Source of the DNA: Mesostigma viride | Lineage: Eukaryota > Streptophyta > Mesostigmatophyceae > Mesostigmatales > Mesostigmataceae | Direction: 5' to 3' | Assembly: GCA_009746045.1 (NCBI GenBank) | Contig: RPFO01001836.1 | Location: 1 to 23,786 of the forward strand | DNA length: 23,786 nucleotides | In this document: piece by piece, positions 1 through 9,993 of the stretch | Layout: each line of letters starts with the position of its first letter | Position numbering within the stretch: position 1 is the first letter of the stretch | Notes under the pieces: model-generated | Told to the model about the DNA's origin: nothing | Seen by the model: only the letters and a program-made list of their open reading frames with translations | Database searches by the model: none | Position numbers and translations under genes: made by a program

Positions 1-2
1 TG

Positions 3-18
3 CACTAGGAGTTAATTT
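3..18 (+). repeat. Left terminal inverted repeat of the outer CACTA-type element
   Basis: The 16 bases CACTAGGAGTTAATTT match the reverse complement of 23536-23551 at every position. The next bases diverge (TTACGG here; complement of the right arm GAAGCC), so 16 bp is the full perfect arm. Confidence 0.85.
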
Positions 19-500
19 TACGGGGCGTAAACGCCCCGGTTGAGGTTACCGGGGCGGTTACTGGCCAGTAACCATGTACGTTTAAGGTTACCGGCCAGGT
101 TACCGGCCGGTAACCCGGAAAGCAACAGACTAAATACCGGCCGGTAATGGTTACCGGGCGGTATTAGTTACCGGAACGTTTACTGGGCGGTAACTTTTAC
201 CGGAGCCGTAACCATGCCCGTAACCTATCTGGGTTACGGTCATGGTTACGGCCCAAGTAGAAGTTACCGGGCGGTAAACTGGTATGGTTACGGGACCAGT
301 TCTGAGAACCGGGATGGGTTACCGGCATGGTTACGGGACCAGTTCTGATAACCGGGCCTGGCTACTGGCCTGGTTACGGGTCCGTCAACCGTCCCGTAAC
401 CTGCAGTAGTTACGGCCCAGTAGTTGACCCTGGCTACTGCGGTGGTTACGGGCCGGTTATGCCCCAGTAATATTAGTAACCCATGCCTACAACGCAGCCT
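19..500. repeat. Left subterminal repeat field (GGTTACC/GGTTACGG family)
   Basis: About 25 copies by eye of a short motif, GGTTACCGG or GGTTACGG and their complements CCGGTAACC and CCGTAACC, occur in both orientations, some as tight palindromes such as GGTTACCGGCCGGTAACC near 98-115. Spacing is irregular, roughly 12-25 bp. In CACTA elements such fields are bound by the element's TNPA-like protein and are required for excision, so this is the likely cis-acting left end. Bases 500-740 lose the motif and show no other feature. Confidence 0.75.
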
Positions 501-743
501 GTCCGGGTTATGGCCCCGAATTCTAAAATGCATTGACCCCGGCTATGGTGAGTGGCTTGCATGATATGGTGCTTTTCAAGATGCATTTTTGAATTAGGCA
601 TTTCATTAAAATGTTTAAGAAGTCATTAATAATCAATTGCACGAATCACTTCCATCCGATGTTGTCAACGTGGGCTTCATGATGAAATCGTGGAGATGAC
701 GCACATGAAGTTCACGGAACATCTTAGGTAATAAATTAAGCCG

Positions 744-898
744 TTACGGCAGTAGAACCTTGGCCGATGAGGGTGGCGTCTTGAAGCTGTTGTCACCCTC
801 AAGTCCGCTCGGCCAGGGGTAATCGCCCATGTTGATTTGAAAGGTACCGCCGTCCATATGGCGGCTCCGCTTTTGGTGCGAGTTGACCAACTTCCCGT
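744..898 (-). CDS. Possible terminal exon of a minus-strand gene (partial)
   Basis: Reading leftward, one frame is open from an AAG acceptor-like site at 901-899 to a TAA stop at 746-744 and gives about 51 residues. They include HMDGGTFQINMGDYPWPSG and end SSAKVLLP. Third codon positions are clearly GC-rich, unlike the surrounding DNA, and the composition (aromatics, glycine, acidic residues) looks like real protein. An in-frame TAA lies just upstream, so it can only be coding as a downstream exon, and the acceptor lacks a good pyrimidine tract. Its place just inside the left subterminal repeats would suit the 3' end of a gene read from the right end of the outer element. The family is not recognised; another frame (stop at 677) is open as well. 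Confidence 0.33.
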
Positions 899-966
899 CT
901 TAATCATTCCGGATTGCCTGCAGTTCATTCCGCCTTTGTCCAAGTAAGACAGCAACTGTCACGCAC

Positions 967-1290
967 TCATAGAAAACGCAAAATGCCCCGAATGCAGTTA
1001 CGGCCATACGGTAGCGAGGAATAGCAGTTGAAATTTCTAGTACACAGGCAACTAGTAAGAAAAGGGACGATGCGTGCACCACCACCAATACGTACGTGCA
1101 TCCCTCTCTTGAAAATGACAGCATCTTCCATGCCGTCCAAGAAAAACGCAACGTATTTAACATGAACCCGAATGCAGTTACGGTCGTAGACTAGTGAGGA
1201 CTGGCAGCTGAAAGTTCTAGTTGATGGGCTGAGAATAAGGAAAAAAATGATGCGTGCACCCACCTAACCTATTACGTCCCTCCCATGGCA
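967..1290. repeat. Diverged 180-bp direct duplication
   Basis: The block with GAAAACGCAA, CGAATGCAGTTACGG and GATGCGTGCACC near 972-1105 recurs 180 bp later near 1141-1285 with many substitutions. For example AATGCAGTTACGG is at 991 and again at 1171. Both copies end in TACGTGCATCCCTC-like sequence that resembles the first unit of the following 50-bp array, so the array probably grew out of this duplication. No convincing coding frame was seen. Confidence 0.6.
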
Positions 1291-2515
1291 AGGAACCAGC
1301 AAAACCACCCACATACCCTGTTGTGTCCCTCCCTTGACAAGGAACAAGCACGTGCACATGCCCCACCCCACATGCATGCCTCCCTTGACAAGAATCGAAC
1401 GGGCACGTGCACCCACCTACCCTATGTGCAGCCCTCCTTTGACAAGGAACAAGCACGTGCACATGCCTACCCCACATGCATGCCTCCCTTGACAAGAATC
1501 GAACGAGCACGTGCACCCACCCACCCTGTGTGCACCCCTCCTTTGACAAGGACCAAGCACATGAACTCACCTACACTACGCGCGTCCCTCCCTTGACAAG
1601 GAATAGGCACGTGCACATGCCTACCCCACATCCATGCCTCCCCTGACCAGTAACAAGCACGTGCACCCACCTACCCTACGTGCATCCCTCCTGTGACATG
1701 GAACAAGCACGTGCACCCACCAACCCTATGTACGTGCCTCTTGACAAGCAACAAGCACGTGCACCCACCTACCCTAAGTGCCCCCCTCCTTCGACAAGGA
1801 ACACGCATGTGCACTCACCTACCGTACGTGAATCCCTCCCTTGGCAAGGACCAAGCACGTGCACCCACCTACCCGATGTCCGCCCCTCCCTTGATAAGGT
1901 ACAAGCATGCCCACCCACCTACCCTACCTGCATCCCTCCCTTGACATGGAACAACCATGTGCACATTCCTACTCCACATGCCCCCCTCCTTTGACAAGGA
2001 ACAAGCATGTGCACTCATCTACCGCACGTGCATCCCTCCCTTGACAAGGAACAAGCAAGCCCACCCACCTACCCTACCTGCATCCCTCCCTTGACATGAA
2101 ACAAGCACGTGCACATGCCTACCCCACATGCATGCCTCCCTTGACAAGGAACGAGCACGTGCACCCACCCACCCTGTGTGCACCCCTCCTTTGACAAGGA
2201 ACAAGCACATGAACTCACCTACACTACGTGCGTCCCTCCCTTGACAAGGAATAAGCACGTGCACATGCCTACCCCACATCCATGCCTCCCCTGACCAGTA
2301 ACAAGCACGTGCACTCACCTACCCTACGTATGTGCCTCTTGACAAGGACCAAGCTCGTGCACCCACCTACCATACGTGAATCCCTCCCTTGACAAGGTAC
2401 ACGCATGCCCACCCACCTACCCTACGTGGGCCCCTCCCTTGATAAGGTACAAGCATGACCAGCCACCTACCCCGCGAGCCTCCCTACTTTGACAAGGAAC
2501 AAGCACGTGGGCCCG
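1275..2515. repeat. 50-bp minisatellite, about 25 units, each with a CACGTG box
   Basis: Units read approximately CCCTCCCTTGACAAGGAACA, then AGCACGTGCACCCACC, then TACCCTACGTGCAT. The TTGACA positions 2041, 2091, 2141 and 2191 show an exact 50-bp period; other units are 47-50 bp. About fourteen units keep the palindrome CACGTG within GCACGTGCAC, while others are mutated. Open frames across the array in several phases follow from the repeat and are not taken as genes. Confidence 0.85.
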
Positions 2516-2553
2516 CTAGCATGGCAGCAAGGAAGACATTACCCTAACATGGC

Positions 2554-2757
2554 ATGGCCAAAGCAAAAGAGACAGAGAAGTCAATGGAGAGAGAGCTCCT
2601 AAGAACTCCTAGTAAAATTGGAAACCATGGAGGGCAAAAAACGTTCAACAACTTACGATGGGCATCGGCACATACAGAGAAGCCCAGGTGTGCCAGGTGT
2701 AAAATAAGCGAGATTGAAGTGTCGCCTACCTCGTGGGAGACTTTTGGTATCTGGTAA
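2554..2757 (+). CDS. Short hypothetical reading frame, doubtful
   Basis: An ATG-initiated frame of 67 codons begins MAKAKETEKSMERE, is basic and hydrophilic, contains a CARC pair (residues about 48-51) and ends at TAA. It lies just after the 50-bp minisatellite. It could be a first exon, because GTGTAAAA and GGTAAACA donor-like sites occur inside and at the end, but no partner exon was found. The opposite strand is open here too. No family is recognised, and chance is a serious alternative. Confidence 0.2.
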   Translation: MAKAKETEKSMERELLRTPSKIGNHGGQKTFNNLRWASAHTEKPRCARCKISEIEVSPTSWETFGIW

Positions 2758-2759
2758 AC

Positions 2760-3500
2760 AATGAAAGCGAGTGGAAAGATGGACAACGTGAAAATAACAT
2801 ACAATCGACTGCAATGCATGCAAAGAGGACAGAGTCAGTAATAAAGCGCGCTGCATTCAGGCAGCGCTGAGCAATTGAACGGTGAACAATTTCATCCGGA
2901 ACGCATTGTCTACGCGACTCGATGCGACTAAACGTGGCATGCATACGCGGTCGCTGACTGAAGACATTGTGTACCTGGCTCAGCAAGGTGCGCTTGCAGC
3001 CGCTTTCTTAAATATGCCGCAGGCGCACGATGTAACGAATTGAAGTTTGCATGTAGTAACAAAGGCAAGAAAAGCGGTGTAGCTGGCTACCGACTACGCC
3101 ATAGTAAGCTGTATCGGAGTTGGCGCTGCCGATGGCTGGAAACGGATGACCGAATCATGCTAAACTGGGGCTCCAAAAGGGCTTGTCATGCATCCTAGTG
3201 CGCCTTTTGCTTTTTTTTCTTCAAGCATCGTGAGCATGCGGGTTTAGGGGGGCGCTTATTCTTTCACCACTATCAGTCGGCTGGACTGCAATCGGCATAG
3301 CCAGCGCAAGGTGATGCAAGGGCAGGCAAACTTTACCAGCTCGTTCAAGGCTCGTTGATGAAATTCAAACATCTAGGCGGCGCGTCTGCAACGGCTCATC
3401 GCAATTCGAATTCGCAAGCAGAACCCTCGTTACACGTGGCGCATGCAGAGATCTGCTTCGGGCGGCTTGGCGTATCTCACTGCGTCGTGACTCGAGTACA
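2760..3500. other. Unassigned stretch with no supported gene
   Basis: Composition is mixed, stop codons are frequent on both strands, and no tandem repeat, RNA gene or splice-bounded exon was recognised. A short pyrimidine run (T8) near 3211 is the only local peculiarity. Confidence 0.5.
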
Positions 3501-3542
3501 TGTAGATAGTCAGCCTAGTTAGTACTCTGGGGGCCTCGAGTT

Positions 3543-4134
3543 CGGCAGTCCCCTATTCGGAAATCCCGGATCATATGTTCTCCGGACTATGTACTCTTGG
3601 AGTACATAGTGTGCCACCCTATGTACTCTTGGAGTACATAGTGTGGAGTACATAGTCACTCCTTCCTGTGTAATACGGGCGTGTCTCACCGCGTCGGCAG
3701 TCCCCTATTCGGAAATCCCGGATCATATGTACTCCGGACTATGTACTCTTGGAGTACATAGTGTGCCACCCTATGTACTCTTGGAGTACATAGTGTGGAG
3801 TACATAGTCACTCCTTCCTATGTAATACGGGCGTGTCTCACCGCGTCGGCAGTCCCCTATTCGGAAATCCCGGATCATATGTACTCCGGACTATGTACTC
3901 TTGGAGTACATAGTGTGCCACCCTATGTACTCTTGGAGTACATAGTGTGGAGTACATAGTCACTCCTTCCTATGTAATACGGGCGTGTCTCACCGCGTCG
4001 GCAGTCCCCTATTCGGAAATCCCGGATCATATGTACTCCGGACTATGTACTCTTGGAGTACATAGTGTGCCACCCTATGTACTCTTGGAGTACATAGGGT
4101 GGAGTACATAGTCACACCTTCCTATGTAATACGG
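3543..4134. repeat. 152-bp tandem repeat, four copies, with built-in hairpins
   Basis: CGGCAGTCCCCTATTCGG starts at 3543, 3695, 3847 and 3999, an exact 152-bp period. Copies are almost identical, with scattered single changes such as TATGTTCTCC in the first against TATGTACTCC in the others. Each unit holds two hairpins in which CTATGTACTC and GAGTACATAG flank a TTG loop (first one 3587-3609), plus a further GAGTACATAG half. That gives eight full hairpins. The near-identity points to recent amplification or ongoing homogenisation. Confidence 0.9.
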
Positions 4135-4137
4135 GGG

Positions 4138-4350
4138 TGTAATCATATGTAATCATGTGTAATCATCGGTAAAAATCGGTAATCATTTGTCCTTTTTTGG
4201 TAATCATGTACGTGTAATCATGTGTAATCATGTGTAATCATCGGTAAAAATCGGTAATCATTTGTCCTTTTTTGGTAATCATGTACGTGTAATCATGTGT
4301 AATCATGTGTAATCATCGGTAAAAATCGGTAATCATTTGTCCTTTTTTGG
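4138..4350. repeat. 75-bp tandem repeat, just under three copies
   Basis: CGGTAAAAATCGGTAATC occurs at 4167, 4242 and 4317, a 75-bp period. Within the unit the shorter motif GTAATCAT is itself repeated five or six times. The array follows directly on the 152-bp array and ends near TTGGTAGTCATTTCGG. Confidence 0.85.
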
Positions 4351-4504
4351 TAGTCATTTCGGTCAGGGTCACGTGTGCTTGTCTGCATGATCGATCGTCC
4401 AGACAAGCTGCACTGCCCCTAAGACCCTAACTTACACAAGATGATGGAGTAGTTTGGTGTTGAAAGGGAAGGTCGAAAGCCTGCGCTTAATGCACCACCC
4501 GTAA

Positions 4505-5032
4505 TTACGAGCGAAAGTACAGCCACCATGGAAAATCCCGTTGACATCGCGCAAAAACAGGCCAAGAGAAAGCGGCAAGTGGCCGAAGCGGCCCGCCGGT
4601 GGAGGTTGAAAAAGAGGGGGAAGAAGAGGGGGACGACTCAATGCATACGTAGTCAGGCGATGGAGGGTGGCAACGCCGCTCCCCCTGGACGATGGTGCTG
4701 TTCCACACCGCGCTCCTCGCCTTCAGTTGAGCCGGCGTGTAGTCCTCGTCGAGGCTGAAGTCGCCGGGCTGGAGCAGACGACGTGCTCCCAGCACGAGGC
4801 GTTTGTCGTGCATGGAGGCCATGGTGACGACGACCAGGCCCGGAGGGCCTGGCAGCCGAATGGCTCGTTCAATGACAACACGGTTCTGGAGCTGCATCTT
4901 CCCCAGAAACGCTGGGCCGCGCAGCTCCTCGGCAAGTGAGTGTGCTGTCTCATGTGCTGCCGCGCCTGTCTGGAAGCCTTTGATTACCATATTGCGCTGG
5001 CGTTGCTGCACTGCATTCTGGGTGACCGCAGC
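4505..5032 (-). CDS. LINE ORF1-like protein, C-terminal part, separated by a transposon insertion
   Basis: This is the downstream piece (about 175 codons) of the gene whose start is at 14991. The frame enters from the nested element's border (codons GCT GCG at 5032-5027) and runs to a stop at 4505. It contains RNMVIKGF, then LAEELRGPAF, then a stretch around VVVTMASMHDKRLVLGARRL and LDEDYTPAQ. That order resembles the RNA-recognition and C-terminal domains of plant and algal LINE ORF1 proteins, which bind the element's RNA. After about codon 115 the sequence becomes serine/proline-rich and less convincing, so the last part may be out of frame. No endonuclease or reverse transcriptase (ORF2) follows; tandem arrays lie there instead. 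Confidence 0.6.
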   Translation of the reverse strand, partial: AAVTQNAVQQRQRNMVIKGFQTGAAAHETAHSLAEELRGPAFLGKMQLQNRVVIERAIRLPGPPGLVVVTMASMHDKRLVLGARRLLQPGDFSLDEDYTPAQLKARSAVWNSTIVQGERRCHPPSPDYVCIESSPSSSPSFSTSTGGPLRPLAAFSWPVFARCQRDFPWWLYFRS

Positions 5033-5034
5033 GG
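5032..5034. other. Left target-site duplication (CGG) of the nested transposon
   Basis: CGG here equals CGG at 14319-14321. Collapsing the two restores codons GCT ACC GCT GCG of the interrupted minus-strand gene. Confidence 0.85.
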
Positions 5035-5063
5035 GGGTGGTTTTACCGGATTAGGATACATTT
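5035..5063 (+). repeat. Left TIR of the nested transposon
   Basis: It is a perfect 29-bp inverted match to 14290-14318. An inverted copy of its inner part, AAATGTATCCTA, follows at 5073-5084, making a local hairpin at the very end of the element. Confidence 0.9.
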
Positions 5064-5137
5064 GCACGGCTTCAAATGTATCCTAAATGCACCATTGGCA
5101 AACATGGTTTCTGGACATGGTCGATATCATTAATATG

Positions 5138-5170
5138 TTTGGCAAGCATGATATGATCATGCTTGCCAAA
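5138..5170. repeat. Perfect 14-bp-arm hairpin near the left end of the nested transposon
   Basis: TTTGGCAAGCATGA at 5138-5151 and TCATGCTTGCCAAA at 5157-5170 are exact complements around a 5-base loop. It may be part of the cis-acting end or an RNA hairpin. Confidence 0.8.
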
Positions 5171-5885
5171 GATGTTGTCTCTTTTCATATTTCACACATA
5201 TTATCGGCCTCGGCGTGCCATGCTTCCACGTTTGTTGTCTCTTTTCATATATTGTAAGTATGATCAATAAAATTCCAAACATGACCATGTTGGAGACTTC
5301 AAGTGGAGCATCATGATTACTGTTTTCACTATTACGTAACCCATGGTTCATGTTAACATGGCATAATGAGCAATCCTATTGACCCCATGACTAATGGTGA
5401 AGTTAATAAAGTTACATCGTGGCACGTCACTATAGCATCAAGTTGCATCATTGTGCATAAAGTAGTTTAGCACTGAGTTGGCATGCCAACACCAGGTACA
5501 CTAAATAAATTAAAACCAGAATTGATAAACAACCCAGTATCCAAATACAGTATCCATATATATGCAGGTCGTACTACAGGTACAGCCACGGCTGCCACGC
5601 GGCTTCTGCAGCGATCACGCTCTTTCTCCTAGACAATTGCTCTACTGGTCCCTACAGGTCGGTCGACTTGGACCATGATGCGTCAAGAACAGTTAATTGA
5701 CCGACTTAAACAAGATGTTTGTCTACATGCAGCTGTCTGCACCTAACTAACGCGAAACCGCGTGCTACCAAATATAGGGGGAAATGCATGAGTAACACAT
5801 GTCAACGCACAACCGGTGGAAATCACGCGATACCAACCGCGGCAACAGTGGTGTGAACATAGCGGGCACTGACATGCAAAAAAGC
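5171..5885. other. AT-richer noncoding stretch of the nested transposon
   Basis: No supported gene. It holds a duplicated motif TGTTGTCTCTTTTCATAT at 5173 and 5233 and otherwise unstructured, stop-rich sequence. It would be the 3' side of gene A. Confidence 0.5.
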
Positions 5886-5889
5886 ACCA

Positions 5890-6330
5890 GCAGCGGCATC
5901 AGTAGCAAATTGTAGTAGCGGAACAATAGCCACTACATCAATGCAACAACACATCAGCCCAGCAACACAGCAGCAGCATGACCGTAGCACAGCAGCAGCA
6001 CAACTGTAGCACATCAACACGGCCGCATAGCAGGAGCACAAGTCAGCGCAGCAGCAACTTAGTATGCCGATTCCTGAATTTCCTATCAGTGGACTATAGT
6101 CCATTGATAGGAAATTCACTAATAGGCAGTACTAGCTCAGCAGCACGGCAGCAATGCAGCAGTGCATCAACACAGCAGCACGACAGCAATACATCAGCGG
6201 CACGGCAGCAATGCAGCAACACATCAGCACAATAGCACAGCAGCAGCACGGCAGCAATGCAGCAGCAGTAGCATGGCAGCACAGCAGCAGCAGCAGCACA
6301 TGAGCAGCTCAATGACAACAACGCTGCTTG
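5890..6330. repeat. Degenerate CAG/CAGCAC trinucleotide-rich tract
   Basis: Imperfect runs of CAGCAGCAC, CAGCAA and ACATCAGC fill this interval on the plus strand, interrupted by the palindrome at 6061-6130. It lies just beyond the stop codon of gene A, so it would be 3' untranslated or intergenic. Serine/alanine/glutamine-rich frames in several phases are by-products. Confidence 0.7.
6061..6130. repeat. 70-bp imperfect palindrome
   Basis: GAATTTCCTATCA at 6076-6088 pairs with TGATAGGAAATTC at 6105-6117, and the centre GGACTATAGTCC (6091-6102) is itself a perfect palindrome. Only two base pairs mismatch over the inner 42 bp, and weaker pairing extends to AGTATGCCG and GGCAGTACT on the outside. 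It could be a foldback mini-element inserted in the CAG tract or an RNA hairpin. Confidence 0.75.
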
Positions 6331-6334
6331 CGCT

Positions 6335-7865
6335 TCAGCAGTCGTCGTCGTCGTCATCGTCATCGGCAAGGATGAGCGCTCGCTTCCGACGCCGGGAGGC
6401 GCCTGCGTTGTTGTTCTCCGCCACAACGTCGCTGGGTGGAACCATCTCGCGCAATCGAGCCTCGGCCAGGGTGATATCCGGCGCTTGCAACGCAGGGACG
6501 ACCACACCGGGGCACCCGCAGATCTGTGCCTCCAGCTCGTGGAGAGGCACGCAAGAAACCGCGTCCTCCTCCCAACGGGCACCCCAGTACATGGCTACCA
6601 TGTCGTTTTGCGTGTCGACAACAGCGACACGACCATGGTACCTGCCGTCCCGGCTTTCGGTGCGACCGTCCGCGGATGTCACACGCTCCGACGCCCAATG
6701 ACACACGACTTGCCCTACGAGGTTGCGGCTGCCACTCTTGACCTGCAGCGTTACGCCTTCCCAGCATGCCTTCGCCATGCCGACGATGCCCTTCGAGCAT
6801 TCAGCATCTTGCCACTTCACGACCGGGTGTTCCGCGTCATAGGGCACCTCCTTCAGCGCCTTTAGGCACTCCTTGGTGAGCTTTTTGTTCGCACCCAAGG
6901 AGACTCCATGGGGCGGCTGACCTCGCTTGCCCACCACTTGTGTCAAGACGAGGTCTGAGGCGGTGATGATCACCGTGTGCGCCGCAGTGGTTGGCGGATG
7001 GGGCCATTGCGCAATGTCTGTATTCCACGGGTGCCACGTGTCATGCAAATGCTTAGCGCGGTATACAAAGAGCTCAATAGAAGGTTGGCCGCCATCCTCC
7101 TTCGCAACCACCTCCTTGATGATGCCAACGAGGACTGGAGTCCACGTGAGCTTCGAGTTGCAGAGAATACCAGCTGAAGGGTGCCAGTATAGAACAGCGG
7201 AGCCTTTCTCAACGCCTTGCATGCGCTTCAAGTAAGCGACCTTGGCTGCCATGGCCCTGTCTTCTGCCGCCCATTCCTGCTGTGTGTGGCCATCATGACG
7301 AACTCGGTCTACCAGCGGGGTGACGCGCACCGCCTCTGCGTCGACCAACGCCATGAAGTGCTCTTCTTGCGTCGGTGGTGGTTCAGGCGCTGCATCGTGC
7401 TCACGCAGGGCGGAGATGTCCGCGCGAGATGGCCACGGCAAAGGGCGCCACTCCTCAGGCACCTCCTCAGGGGCATGTGGGACTTGACTTGCGAAAAAAG
7501 GCCTTGTTTGGCTTGATGGTGTCGGGCGGAAAGTACCACTGCCAGATGCCATGGGGCAACTTCTCGACCCTTGTTTTGATCGACTCCAGCTCCTTCCCCA
7601 GAAACTCCATGTTCAATGGTGCGAAGGCTGGGGTGTCCTGCAACATCGGAATGCGGTCTGGATCCACAAGTCGGACGCCAAACAGCGGCCGCCCCTCCGC
7701 ATCAAACCTGTATGGCTGTGTCATCGCCTTCCCGCACCGTGGCGCGCCTTCCTGTCGAGTCCCCGCGGGCTGCCACGGCGTCTTTTGGGACTCCGTGGTC
7801 CGGTAGGACAACCAGGTCTCTGTGTTGCCCTGTACCTGGAAGAAGACGGCGTGGTGCACCTTCAT
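6335..7865 (-). CDS. Nested transposon gene A: protein of unknown function, apparently frameshifted
   Basis: Two overlapping minus-strand frames together look like one protein of about 510 residues. From ATG at 7865-7863 one frame gives MKVHHAVFFQVQGNTETWL and continues through RFDAEGRPLFGVRLVDPDRI to WQWYFPPDTIKPNKAFF. It then hits a stop at 7467. A second frame, open from 7552, takes over as ASQVPHAPEEVPEEW and runs to TGA at 6335. The switch falls on six T (plus-strand A6, 7494-7499); dropping one T joins them. The second part includes two segments of beta-rich, tryptophan-containing sequence (GSAVLYWHPSAGI about; RYHGRVAVVDTQNDMVAMYW) that could be small chromatin-reader-like barrels, a guess only. 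It ends in eight aspartates and a cysteine. No DDE motif was seen. The start may lie further upstream inside the GC-rich array, which stays open in frame. Confidence 0.6.
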
Positions 7866-7879
7866 TGAGCGACCGCGTT

Positions 7880-8900
7880 TTTCAGGCACCGGCTGTGCCG
7901 CTCCGCCGCTCCGCCGCTCCGCTGCCCGCCGGCTGCGCCGCCGGCCCGCCGCGCGCCGGCTGCCCCGCCCCGTAGCCCGTCGACAGGCTGCCCCGCCCCG
8001 CCGCATGCCAGCTGCGCCGGCCCGCCGCCCACGCGCGCCGGCAGCGCCGTTGGCCCCCCGCGCGCCGACGGCCCTGCCCCGCCGCCCGTTGACAGCCCCG
8101 CCCCGCCGCATGCCAGCTGCGCCGGCCCGCCGCCCATGCGCGCCGGCAGCGCCGCTGGCCCCCGCGCGCCGACGGCCCTGCCCCGCCGCCCGTCGACTGC
8201 CCCGCCCCGCCGCCCGTCGACAGCCCTGCCCCGCCGCATGCAGGCTGCGCCGCCGCTGCCACCTCGCTGCGCGCTGGCTGCGCCACCTCGCCGCCCGCCG
8301 ACGGCGCCGCCCCGCCGCGCACCGGCTGCCCCGCCCCGCCGCCTGTCGACTGCCCCGCCCCGCCGCATGCCAGCTGCGCCGGCCCGCCGCCCACGCGCGC
8401 CGGCAGCGCCGCTGGCCCCCCGCGCGCTGACGGCCCTGCCCCGCCGCCCGTCGACTGCCCCGCCCCGCCGCCCGTCGACAGCCCCGACCCACCGCATGCC
8501 AGGTGCGCCGGCCCGCCGCCCGCGCGCGCCGGCAGCGCCGCTGGCCCCCGCGCGCCGACGGCCCTGCCCCGCCGCCCGTCGACAGCCCTGCCCCGCCGCC
8601 CGTCGACAGCCCTGCCCCGCCGCCCGTCGACAGCCCCGCCCCGCCGCATGCCAGCTGCGCCGGCCCGCCGCCCACGCGCGCCGGCAGCGCCGCTGGCCCT
8701 GCCCCGCCGCCCGTCGACTGCCCCGCCCCGCCGCCCGTCGACAGCCCTGCCCCGCCGCATGCCAGGTGCGCCGGCCCGCCGCCCGCGCGCACCGGCAGCG
8801 CCGCTGGCCCCCCGCGCGCCGACGGCCCTGCCCCGCCGCCCGTCGACAGCCCCGCCCCGCCGCATGCCAGCTGCGCCGGCCGGCCGCCCATGCGCGCCAT
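7880..8900. repeat. GC-rich minisatellite with nested 24-bp and ~105-bp units
   Basis: A larger unit marked by GCATGCCAGCTGCGCCGGCC recurs (near 8003, 8108, 8364, 8498, 8647, 8758, 8862), with variable numbers of a 24-bp subunit GTCGACAGCCCTGCCCCGCC in between. Every GTCGAC is a palindrome. Unit lengths divisible by three keep up to six frames open for 300 codons or more, so long proline/arginine or glycine/alanine frames here are not evidence of genes. The array lies directly upstream of gene A and could in principle encode a repetitive N-terminus. Confidence 0.85.
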
Positions 8901-8939
8901 GCGCTTCGCAGGTCCATTGGGATCATGAGGCCTGCGCAA

Positions 8940-9990
8940 AATCTCACCTCGGAGGCCCGTGCTACTTCTAGTAAGATGCTTGCATTTTCAATGCGTCACC
9001 TATATGCAGGCATAGAGGGTGGTACATGGCGCTAGACTCATCAGGGGATAGGAGCCATGCCCTCAGCAATTACTCACCTCCTGGCCCTTGCTGTTGCGGT
9101 CTCGGATGAAGATGATGGTCTACACGCCGCCGCATGCAAACAAGGAATGAGAGACAAAGCCGTGCGAGGCCAATATGGGCACAGTGAGAGAAACAAGTCG
9201 ACGCGAACCTACATCACGAGTGTCAGCGAAGGGGACCCATGGGAGAAGTCTCCCTCCCATGGTATCATTCACGGACACACGCAGCGGCCATGGGAACAGC
9301 CAAAACAGCAGGTTCACACACGCAAGGGCAACGACCTGCAGTGCCTGACCAGCATGTCGGTCAGTTGTGATTGGCAAGGCAGAGCCACACACACCAGGTA
9401 CACGCTGCATGGGCAGGGAAGACGCTCTTACATGAGAAAAAGCGAGGAAACGTGCGCGAGAAGGATATTAAGAGCGATCCGCGCTAGAAGGATGCTACAA
9501 TAGCATCATATATTCAAGAATTAGCAAAGAAAGATGTAGAAAAGAGACAAAAGAAAGAAATACGAGAGAAAGCAAAGACAGGGAGCTGCCAAACCGGGCA
9601 GACAAAAGGTTACGAGCGGCAAGAGTTGTGAACGCTGCACTTGATTGCTTTCTCTGACTTGTCAACTGCGAAGAGTGACTGACTTACCTCTCTGGAAATG
9701 GTATGCTCAGCATCCCATGGTAATGAAATGGTGAGCTATGCTGTCAGACATGCCTATATAACATAGCTACCCTAGGGTCCTAATACAAAACTAGAAATCA
9801 AACCATACCGTGAGTTTCCCGGCTCGCACGGCCTCCTCCCTTTGTGCCAACGCCTGCAAACACAACGGGCCGTGGAGGAGGGTGGAAAGGTGGGCAAGTG
9901 TGGAGGAGTTTGGGGGGGACCGGGTTGAGCAGCGGTGGGGGAAAGATGTGCCGGTCATGATGTTGTCAACTACAGCTGTTGTATCGTGAT
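8940..9990. other. Noncoding spacer of the nested transposon
   Basis: No supported gene. Short open frames at 9057-9503 (plus) and 9120-9410 (minus) overlap each other, lack recognisable motifs and have ordinary composition. A purine-rich stretch lies at about 9505-9600. Confidence 0.5.
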
Positions 9991-9993
9991 TCA

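Noticed and set aside
1285-2318. Several 80-117-codon frames on both strands
   Set aside because: They are translation of the 50-bp minisatellite with no non-repetitive portion.
1275-4350. CRISPR array
   Set aside because: The 50-, 152- and 75-bp arrays are contiguous tandem repeats without unique spacers, in a eukaryotic context.
4528-4758. Plus-strand basic frame MENPVDIAQKQAKRKR
   Set aside because: It lies opposite the ORF1-like gene and has no further support. It was noted because the end of the minus-strand ORF1-like frame is itself weak here.
7862-9035. Proline/arginine-rich plus frames and glycine/alanine-rich minus frames up to 490 codons
   Set aside because: They follow from a GC-rich minisatellite with units divisible by three. 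Only the part of the minus frame after 7865 has non-repetitive protein-like sequence.
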